The position numbers and the translations under genes are program-made. Under the pieces are notes generated by a model. The model saw only the letters and a list, made by a program, of their open reading frames with translations. It was not told the origin of the DNA and ran no database searches. A stretch of DNA of 23,063 nt from Ichthyosporea sp. XGB-2017a (taxonomy: Eukaryota > Opisthokonta > Ichthyosporea), in the NCBI GenBank assembly GCA_002811675.1, contig PDIM01000107.1:221979-245041 (forward strand), given 5' to 3'. This document shows positions 16,769-23,063 of the stretch, in pieces; position 1 is the stretch's first letter; each line of letters begins with the position of its first letter.

Positions 16769-17161
16769 ATTAGTGCTGTGTTACAATATATCCCTAAGGG
16801 CGAGAGGAGCTTGTCTGTGTATGAATTGCTAGAGTGATTGAATAAATCTGGGTGGGAGGAGTACCCTTTGTATCGGTCCATTGGCAGATAGTTAATCCTC
16901 CACGGTGTCAGTGGAAGAGAGGCTGGTTGGTACACAGTGGGCTACAGCAGCTTGTAGGAGGAGGGAGCGGGGGGACGAGGAGGAGGGGCTTAGGGGGGTG
17001 GAGGGGAATCAGTGATCAATGAGCCATGTGATAATTATGTAGCTATGGAGCCTATTACATAGCTGCACCAGTATTGGGGATTACAGGTGTAGTGGGGGGG
17101 GATTACAGTCTAGAGAGAGAGAGTGCTACTGCTGGGGCTGTTTAATCTGTATCTCTATATC
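16769..17161. promoter_or_regulatory. Bidirectional promoter, PARN-like/SET gene
   Basis: This region lies between two divergent start codons. A long G-rich polypurine tract (16957-17006) has at least four runs of three or more G, so G-quadruplex formation is possible. Further down, agctatg/catagct forms an inverted repeat (17041-17064), and a GA repeat lies at 17112-17122. No TATA box is seen. Confidence 0.5.
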
Positions 17162-18586
17162 ATGGTGTCTGTTTCTTACTCTAATGCCATTTCCAGTGGA
17201 AGAACTGTGGAGGACCAGGAGCACTCGAAGAGACTGAAGGAGTTTTTGGAGTCTGTTACCTTGAAAGCTGGGCCATCCCCTCTTTTTCAAGAGTTCTCTG
17301 ATGTCTGTGGATGTCGTGGGATTTTTTGCTCGGAAACGTTGCCGGCGTACCAACCAATCATTCAGCTCCCAAGATCGCTTGTGTTTGACTTTGATTCTGC
17401 AGTTATTGGTTGTGAATTTATTCAGTCTGTTCTTGAGGCTTGGGTGGGAAACAATGGGAGTGAAATTATTGATCAATTTCTTCATACCCACCCAAGATTT
17501 GGAAGGGAGTTTCTTTTGTTCGTTGCGCTTATCCACGCACGGGTAAACCCACACTCTAAGTGGCACTGCTATGCTGCAGGCTCTCTTCCCGACGAAGTTC
17601 CTTGTGTGACACAATGGAGCCCGGAGCTGAAAGCTCTTTTTTCGGATACCAATCTTGGGGCTTCCTTAAAACCAGGAGAGGAAGAAGCAGAGGGGGAGAT
17701 ATCGATAATGATGGGGTACGTAAAGGAACTTGTTAGGCTTGATCCTGCAGTTTTTCGCAGAGAGAGCCTCATGTGGGCAAGAGGAATGTACCTTAGTCGC
17801 CGATTTCCTGGTAACCTTGGAATAAGAGGGCAAGAAACAGAAGGAGATGTATCATATGCGGGTAAAATGGGGTGCCTACTCCCTGGAATAGATTTGCTTA
17901 ATCACAAGCAGGACCTTTTGAATAATGATAAGCAAATGATAAAAGTTTATGCGGAAAATGAATATGTAATGTTTAGCTGCGCCGAGGAGTTAGCAAAAGG
18001 GTCGGAGGTGTTTAATTCGTATGGGGACCAGAGCAATGAAACACTCTTAGCTGCATATGGCTTTTGCTACGAAAACAATCCACATGATAGACTTACATTA
18101 AAGTTAAAGGTAGGAGAAGAAAGTACGGTGCATCACATTTCGCGGACGAATGGGCATGTCGAGGGAGCTATCGGAGGAATCCCAGAAAGTCTGTGGCGTG
18201 TTCTATGCCCTCCCGGGTCTGGGGAAGCAGAACAAAGCGAAGAACCAAGGGTCAATATACACAGGGACATTTTTGTGGGATTGGACGAGTTAGAGATGGT
18301 GTATAGTGTTCTTGGTGGTAAATGGAATGCAATGAACAATAGTCAGGATGCGCTGTCTAAAGCTAAAGCATCTTTAAGAAGTGGACCTTTTGATATTCGA
18401 CTTGCTTACATAGAATGGTACCGCGAGGGAATTCTTCGTGTTCTACAAGAAAATATAGAAGTATTAGCGGATTTGATTAATCAGCTAATGAGTGTTATGG
18501 AGTCACTGGGAGAGGGCATAGAAGAAGAAGAAAAAGAGGGGGAAGAAGAAGAGTGCCAAAATAATTTTAAGCGTTCGCGCAATTAA
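17162..18586 (+). CDS. SET-domain methyltransferase, SETD3/RLSMT type
   Basis: A 474-codon exon. I chose the ATG at 17162; the open frame reaches upstream to 17123 but without an ATG. The protein has a split SET domain (about 47-300) of the Rubisco-LSMT/SETD3/SETD4/SETD6 class. It shows GCRGIFCSETLPAYQPIIQL, the helical insert with FGREFLLFVALIHARVNPHSKW, the SAM-site PGIDLLNHK (Asn247-His248) and FNSYGDQSNETLLAAYGF (284-301), then a Rubisco-LSMT-like helical substrate-binding region and an acidic Glu-rich tail (about 452-464). Family substrates include lysines in ribosomal or plastid proteins and actin His73 (SETD3); which applies here cannot be read from the sequence. No signal peptide is seen, so cytosolic or nuclear. 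It is divergent from the PARN-like gene, with a poly(A) signal 49 nt after the stop. Confidence 0.85.
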   Translation: MVSVSYSNAISSGRTVEDQEHSKRLKEFLESVTLKAGPSPLFQEFSDVCGCRGIFCSETLPAYQPIIQLPRSLVFDFDSAVIGCEFIQSVLEAWVGNNGSEIIDQFLHTHPRFGREFLLFVALIHARVNPHSKWHCYAAGSLPDEVPCVTQWSPELKALFSDTNLGASLKPGEEEAEGEISIMMGYVKELVRLDPAVFRRESLMWARGMYLSRRFPGNLGIRGQETEGDVSYAGKMGCLLPGIDLLNHKQDLLNNDKQMIKVYAENEYVMFSCAEELAKGSEVFNSYGDQSNETLLAAYGFCYENNPHDRLTLKLKVGEESTVHHISRTNGHVEGAIGGIPESLWRVLCPPGSGEAEQSEEPRVNIHRDIFVGLDELEMVYSVLGGKWNAMNNSQDALSKAKASLRSGPFDIRLAYIEWYREGILRVLQENIEVLADLINQLMSVMESLGEGIEEEEKEGEEEECQNNFKRSRN

Positions 18587-18634
18587 CTGTGTCTGGAACA
18601 AAAATAGCCCAACTGTCTTTATCTTCAATTTGTT

Positions 18635-18640
18635 AATAAA
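18635..18640 (+). terminator. Poly(A) signal of SET gene
   Basis: AATAAA 49 nt after the TAA at 18584-18586. Confidence 0.65.
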
Positions 18641-19222
18641 TGAAAGCGCAACTTTGGGGACACAAAACAATAGCACAGTCAAGATTAGGATGTGAATCGA
18701 GTCGAACAAGTTGATGTAAGGGTCTCACTTTGGGATCGCATAGACCAGATCCTTCACTGAAAGGATACCGAAATTGATTCACTTTTGTGTGACTATCCAG
18801 AGCTTTAAGCTTCATAGATCAAACATTGTACGGAACCGTTTGTAAGCTTCAGGGGGTCAAAGTGCAAGTCTTGGCCTCCCTAAAGCCGTCTATCCTTCTT
18901 TGTCTTACACGTGTTGGGATAGCCATTGTAAGGGTAAGCAATCAAAACATTCCATTATCCTAAATGCAAACCCTAAGTCATGAGGAATTCCAGGAATGAG
19001 GAATGCGTTACAATTGGCGTGTTGCTGTGACTTGTGAGTTGTGACTTGTGAGGGTGTTTGTACTTTGTGGACGAGGGAGTTGGTGGACGGACGTGAAAGT
19101 GAAATATTTGCACCGATTTGTATTGCTCACTTGGTATGAGATTGAAAGGAGAAGTGCAAGGGTTTGTGATAGATTGGTAATGCCTTAGGTAAATTAGGAT
19201 TTGTTATGGGAACAGAATAGAT
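18641..19222. promoter_or_regulatory. Intergenic, promoter of membrane protein gene
   Basis: No supported gene. A 14-bp direct repeat (tgtgacttgtgagt and a one-base variant) lies at 19026-19053. The word GGACGAGG at 19069-19076 lies about 150 bp before the next ATG and also occurs in two other promoters of this window. A 60-codon minus-strand frame (18633-18815) is noted but not supported. Confidence 0.4.
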
Positions 19223-20254
19223 ATGAAGCAGAAGTCGAGAACACGGGATGGGGAAGAGCGAGGGCACAGTGAGGCATGGGTAGTGGTAGAAAGCGAGGAG
19301 GAGGATAGGCAGATGGAGAACTGCCCAAACACTGAAAATGACGCGGAGAAAGGGGGTGTTGGAAAAGCAACATCACAAACCCCTCTTACTTCGCTTTCAT
19401 CAGCGGTTACGATATCTGAACTGTTGATTTTCTTTGGTTTCAATTTTGTCCTCGCAGCGCTGTTGATTGCCAGCAATGGTAACTATGATACATCGACACA
19501 TGCGATAACTGAGCTGTGGTCACAAACTAATTGCCAGTGGGATCCTACAGATGATCTTTTCAAATTTTCCACAAGTGTTGAAGAACATGGATCAGTGCTT
19601 GTGTGCGAGGGGCGAATGAATGTCTACAACGGAGATGACCAAATACCTGTACGACTGCGAGGATATAGTCCTAAAGGAAAAGAATATGCTCAAGTGGAAA
19701 CAGTACTTCTTCCCGGGGCTGTGACCAGTATTGGGTTCTTTGACCGACCCAGTCGTACTCGCTTCTCTCACTGGGAGGTGGTTCGGATTGTTGATGGCCA
19801 TGTGGCTTTTAGTGCTGGCACTGGCTCAGCGATGATGATTGAGCCAGTTCCTTCATATAACTCTCTTTCATGGGAGTTTCTGGGGTGTCAGTTTGAATGG
19901 CCAAGTGGGGAGCAGCCGACGTATATCAAATGTGTACCCGAGACACGTAAAATGAGTTTCTTTCTTGTAAATAGTATTTCTTCTAACAAAAAGTACGAGC
20001 AGATTGAGATCAGATACAAAGGAGGCAAGAGGCTTGGTCAGTTTAAGGTTGACGAAGGGAGAACGAAATACAATGTGGCTTTTGAAGGAAAGGAGAACTC
20101 TCACCACAGGCTTGGCTGTTATGGCATTAACGAGGATAAAGGTGTGCGTGAGTGGATCAACTGTTGGCGCTACGTAAATCTGTTGGTAAATGAAGGGGGG
20201 TCTTTTCACGTAAAGGGAGGCAATTGGGGTTCTTTTTTTGGGTCTTTATATTGA
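19223..20254 (+). CDS. Unknown type II membrane protein
   Basis: A 343-codon exon with an ATG start. I recognise no family. The N-terminal ~60 residues are charged and acidic (VVVESEEEDRQ). They are followed by one membrane segment (about 63-84, core ELLIFFGFNFVLAALLIA). No signal peptide precedes it, so the C-terminal ~255 residues should be lumenal or extracellular. That part is rich in short predicted beta strands and contains three Cys pairs: 104/128, 222/237 and 299/314. The last two have identical 15-residue spacing and end in YIKC and WINC. They may be disulfides of a repeated beta module. Two segments (about 141-172 and 260-287) also look alike. A lectin-like or adhesion role is only a guess. 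A poly(A) signal (ATTAAA) lies at 20409. It is convergent with the MYND gene. Confidence 0.8.
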   Translation: MKQKSRTRDGEERGHSEAWVVVESEEEDRQMENCPNTENDAEKGGVGKATSQTPLTSLSSAVTISELLIFFGFNFVLAALLIASNGNYDTSTHAITELWSQTNCQWDPTDDLFKFSTSVEEHGSVLVCEGRMNVYNGDDQIPVRLRGYSPKGKEYAQVETVLLPGAVTSIGFFDRPSRTRFSHWEVVRIVDGHVAFSAGTGSAMMIEPVPSYNSLSWEFLGCQFEWPSGEQPTYIKCVPETRKMSFFLVNSISSNKKYEQIEIRYKGGKRLGQFKVDEGRTKYNVAFEGKENSHHRLGCYGINEDKGVREWINCWRYVNLLVNEGGSFHVKGGNWGSFFGSLY

Positions 20255-20408
20255 GCAAAGAATTTTAGTTGTTTAAATTTCAAGTTGCAACAGAAGTGTG
20301 CAGACAAAGGACCAGCATCAAAACACCCGATGTTTGATATATTGAGAGCTCTTCATGGCCCATTCCTATGCATCTAGACAACGGTATCCCATATGGAAAA
20401 CTGAATAT

Positions 20409-20414
20409 ATTAAA
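20409..20414 (+). terminator. Possible poly(A) signal, membrane protein gene
   Basis: ATTAAA 155 nt after the stop at 20254. It lies close to the minus-strand signal at 20459-20464, so the two 3' UTRs nearly meet or overlap. A short direct repeat, aaagccacactat, occurs at about 20412 and 20471. Confidence 0.4.
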
Positions 20415-20458
20415 GCCACACTATTCAAAACAGTATAATTTAGTCAATGAATCATAGA

Positions 20459-20464
20459 TTTATT
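20459..20464 (-). terminator. Poly(A) signal of MYND gene
   Basis: AATAAA on the minus strand, 109 nt after the MYND gene stop at 20573. Confidence 0.6.
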
Positions 20465-20572
20465 CACCCAAAAGCCACACTATCCAGAGTTATACGTGTC
20501 AAGTAGCTCCATACCCAAACATATCGCCAGCCCTTTTTGCCTGGTCGCCCCTCCCTGCTTTGTGCCTTGTAC

Positions 20573-21901
20573 TTACTTCGCTTCCGAAAACGAAGGTTTT
20601 TTAGTTCCTACATGAGGTAGCAGGAACTCTTTAATGTTAGGAAGTCTGAGAAACATCTTCCAGTAGCGCATCATCACATCATATGCCTCGTCTCGAGTAC
20701 CAGGGTATCCATAGTATTGGGGTGGAGTTTTGTAACAATCAAGGTAACCCTCGGGATGCATCATGCCATATAAAAGATATTTGTTCTTTTTTCTAACATA
20801 GCTTAGAAGCCCATCAAGCTGAATTTTCTGTCTAGCAAACTCTTCGGCGTAAGCTTCAACAGAGGTAAATCGATTTTCCCCAAAATACTCCGCCAATAAG
20901 GTCTCCATTAGTAGACCGTCATTAATGGATCGCGCTTGCGGGCCATTCGCATTTAGCTTAGCCATATCTCCCAACGAAGTCATAAAAGATTCAGCCTTTT
21001 CCAGCTTTTTTTGCATTTTATGCACCAACAAAAGTTTCAGGGCAACCAAAGGACAGAGATAACAGAGGTGAATACCATACTCGTGCTGAGTTATACACGG
21101 TAGGGAAAGTAGATCCTCGTACATATCCTCCCCTTTACAATACAGCCACGAGCCTTTCTCGCCATACACATACTCTTCAGTATATTCTATCCCACCACTT
21201 CCTTTAAGCAGATTCCATTTGACAAAATCATAGGTATCCTGGAGCCTCCCCAGCACCAAGAGAAGGAAGGGTACCTTCATGCTGCCATCAAACGATCCAT
21301 CAGCTCTCGCCAAGCGGAGGCATTCCAGGTATATTTCCACGGCCTTTTCAAACAACCGCCTTTCCTCATAGTGCTCAGCCATCAATGCTGTCATATCCGC
21401 AACCTGTGATAGGGCACGTACATATTCTCGGGGTGTCAGCTCTTCATCATTGTACGGGGGGTCACTAAATGCCGTGTCGTTTAGAATAAACCAAAAGTGA
21501 CCAACACCGCGAGGCCCGAAAAGCTTTTCGGATCCATTCCAAATGGTTTCCTCCTTCAATAACGGCTCCCACCTCTCTAACTTGTTCAACAGATTACCAA
21601 TTCTCTTACAAGGGCCCTTGTGAAAGCTCTCGAAATCTGCTTTTTGACATTCTCGTGAGCAATATTTAACATTCTTGCACCGTCCGCATGTATTTACTTT
21701 GATATTTCTTCCTGAAATCTTTGAAAGTTCTTCAATGCCCAGGTACATATCTTCAGAAGATGGACAAACAACATTGTAGCAACGATTGCCCTCGTCGTCC
21801 ACTCCTGGAAAATCTACAAAGAAAAGTAAATCGACATTTCCATCCTTATCAGCCTCGCCGTAAGGCTTGAGGTTCCCAAGCATCTTCTTCAACTCCTCCA
21901 T
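20573..21901 (-). CDS. MYND zinc-finger protein with helical C-terminus
   Basis: A 442-codon frame. I chose the ATG at 21901-21899; upstream codons are open but lack an ATG. The finger reads TCGRCKNVKYCSRECQKADF then HKGPC: Cys72, Cys75, Cys81, Cys85, His94 and Cys98. That is the second half of a MYND domain plus its last four ligands. The usual first CxxC pair is not adjacent; Cys41 and Cys46 (CYNVVC), about 25 residues earlier, may replace it. The rest is mainly helical, with a TPR-like helix pair around 160-200 (MTALMAEHYEERRLFEKAVE) that could bind proteins. MYND fingers bind proline-rich peptides, and large MYND families occur in many protists and fungi. No SET domain is present, so it is not a SMYD methyltransferase. 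The partner and role are unknown. Confidence 0.75.
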   Translation of the reverse strand: MEELKKMLGNLKPYGEADKDGNVDLLFFVDFPGVDDEGNRCYNVVCPSSEDMYLGIEELSKISGRNIKVNTCGRCKNVKYCSRECQKADFESFHKGPCKRIGNLLNKLERWEPLLKEETIWNGSEKLFGPRGVGHFWFILNDTAFSDPPYNDEELTPREYVRALSQVADMTALMAEHYEERRLFEKAVEIYLECLRLARADGSFDGSMKVPFLLLVLGRLQDTYDFVKWNLLKGSGGIEYTEEYVYGEKGSWLYCKGEDMYEDLLSLPCITQHEYGIHLCYLCPLVALKLLLVHKMQKKLEKAESFMTSLGDMAKLNANGPQARSINDGLLMETLLAEYFGENRFTSVEAYAEEFARQKIQLDGLLSYVRKKNKYLLYGMMHPEGYLDCYKTPPQYYGYPGTRDEAYDVMMRYWKMFLRLPNIKEFLLPHVGTKKPSFSEAK

Positions 21902-21957
21902 ATCTAAGACCACAGGTAGGAATCCCAACTTGTTGTTTCCGTTTTAACTCGCAACAC

Positions 21958-22358
21958 TTATGTAGTCTGGAAACACTTGTCCTAAATTATATAATAATAA
22001 AAACAATATCTAAATGAAAAAGAACATGAATTATCACCCTATGCCATAACCCTTTCTTTCCCCTCCCTCCCTCTGTCTCGGACTGATCCCCCCTTTTGTT
22101 CAACTTGCCCGGTGTCTTGCTAGGGCCCTTGATTAAGTCAATCAACTCCTGCAGCTCGACCTCATTCAGCTGAGGGAGCAAATCCTTTTTCACAGTTGAA
22201 AAGGTAGAGGCGTTAGCACTGAAGTCGCTTGACTCTTCCAAAGTGCTCTTGGGTGGCCTCATGGTAACGTTTGCATCAGCTCCTCCTGTCTGCTGACTGC
22301 TACTGCTTTCAGCGGCTCTGTCTAGAGCTTGCTGGGCATCGAATTCGGAATCACTCAT
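21958..22358 (-). CDS. Small acidic protein of unknown function
   Basis: The ATG start at 22358-22356 is good. The N-terminal ~50 residues are Ser/Ala/Glu-rich and probably disordered (start MSDSEFDAQQALDRAAESSS). A helical stretch follows at about 57-77 (DLLPQLNEVELQELIDLIKG), then a basic Gly/Lys/Arg-rich tail. Read straight through, the frame ends at 21987 in a hydrophobic stretch that looks like intron sequence. Splicing out 56 nt (21982-22037, weak donor GTGATA, acceptor ATTTAG) would instead give a short tail ending KCFQTT with stop at 21958, about 114 residues in total. I recognise no domain. It lies head-to-tail with the MYND gene only about 57 nt away, so a shared transcript cannot be excluded, although no frame-keeping splice between them was found. 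Confidence 0.5.
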
Positions 22359-23063
22359 CTTACACGGCGTCCCGTGGGAATTAAAGACTAGTAAAGTAAA
22401 AAAAAGTCATTGCAGAAACAAAAGGGAAAGTAGCAGCAGCCATATTTTGTTCTCACGCTCAAGCAACAGTTATTGAGCAGTTAGCCCCTACTTACAAACT
22501 ACAAGTACACTGTAATAATATAATCTCATATATTATAGTTATTTGTACAATTTACAGATTCAGGTTTAAATAAGTTTTTATTATTTTTGGTAGTTAGGGG
22601 TTGCGAATCCCCATTTTACTTTACTACGTTCTGTAATCTGTAGGATACAAAAAGGACCACAAATACTTCGCCAGTAGTATTTGAATATAAGCTTTTATTC
22701 TTCATCCTAACTCAAACCCTACAACACAAACAACCCAGCTAGAAAACTTTATTTTCGCAGCTGGCCACAGGAACACCTGTAGGTGTTCCTCAAGCTTAAA
22801 AATTTTCATCCTAGTGATTTCTAAAATTCTTGATTTATACAGCGACCTATTAGTGTTGTGATCGAGATTTTAAGTTTCTCCTGTTACATAGATAAATCCG
22901 GATGCCGGCAAGAAAATAAATTTATATAGAAAATCGAACCTTTATTGGATTTCCGCTAAAATAACGATAAAAAAAATAGTAGATAGTAATATAGGAAAGT
23001 CAGCTGATCAGTAAGCCCGAAGCCCCCGCGCCGCACCTGTTTTTTACAATAGAAAGCCGGTAC
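22359..23063. other. AT-rich right edge, no gene seen
   Basis: No coding region is recognised on either strand. It contains a near-perfect palindrome at 22769-22790, a minus-strand AATAAA at about 22689-22694 and several runs of A or T. It may be the promoter of the small acidic protein gene plus the edge of a neighbour. Confidence 0.45.
22769..22790. repeat. 10-bp perfect inverted repeat, 2-bp centre
   Basis: Arms aggaacacct (22769-22778) and aggtgttcct (22781-22790) flank a central GT. This symmetry suits a dimeric DNA-binding protein or a short RNA hairpin. Confidence 0.8.

Noticed and set aside
18700-18765. Possible C/D-box snoRNA (ttgatgta and ctga)
   Set aside because: The box C match is imperfect and no terminal stem was found.
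18633-18815. 60-codon minus-strand frame with ATG start
   Set aside because: It reads fairly protein-like, but no family fits, no poly(A) signal follows, and its end overlaps the SET gene poly(A) signal. Transcript data could revive it.
1-23063. CRISPR arrays, insertion sequences, retroelements or rRNA genes
   Set aside because: No arrays of spaced repeats, transposase or reverse transcriptase motifs, or rRNA-like sequence were seen on either strand.

Overview
The window is nuclear DNA of a compact, intron-poor eukaryote. The evidence is GT...AG introns of about 56-120 nt that split recognisable protein families, AATAAA-type poly(A) signals shortly after most stop codons, TATAAA boxes, and genes on both strands with no operons. 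The families (nicalin, PSMG4, a FAN/NSMAF-type BEACH protein, a PARN-like nuclease, ALDH9 with gamma-butyrobetaine hydroxylase) have an animal-like or holozoan flavour. The sequence alone does not fix the lineage, and an intron-poor protist or a very compact animal would both fit.

Layout. 1-1142: no recognised gene, one doubtful 94-codon ORF. 1143-2840 (-): ALDH9-type aldehyde dehydrogenase with a separate presequence exon. 3341-5235 (+): nicalin, with a stop-free intron and a 13-codon last exon. 5426-5954 (-): proteasome assembly chaperone 4 in three small exons. 6361-6453: 31-bp tandem repeat. 6738-9740 (-): 1000-residue BEACH-WD40 protein. 10044-10271 (+): small unknown ORF. 10272-11410: gene-free, with inverted repeats. 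11568-13030 (+): gamma-butyrobetaine hydroxylase with a presequence split by an intron. 13664-15000 (+): Gfo/Idh/MocA oxidoreductase in four exons. 15071-16768 (-): PARN-like nuclease with a hydrophobic C-terminal tail. 17162-18586 (+): SETD3/RLSMT-type SET methyltransferase. 19223-20254 (+): unknown type II membrane protein. 20573-21901 (-): MYND-finger protein. 21958-22358 (-): small unknown acidic protein. 22359-23063: AT-rich, no gene seen.

Functional links. ALDH9 and gamma-butyrobetaine hydroxylase catalyse the last two steps of carnitine synthesis (4-trimethylaminobutyraldehyde to gamma-butyrobetaine to carnitine). Both carry a mitochondrial-type N-terminus here, and they lie about 9 kb apart. 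The other genes look like unrelated housekeeping functions: ER membrane protein assembly, proteasome assembly, vesicle or membrane signalling, RNA 3'-end trimming and protein methylation. Neighbouring genes share short bidirectional promoters or tightly packed convergent 3' ends. Polypurine/polypyrimidine tracts recur about 140-240 bp upstream of several start codons.
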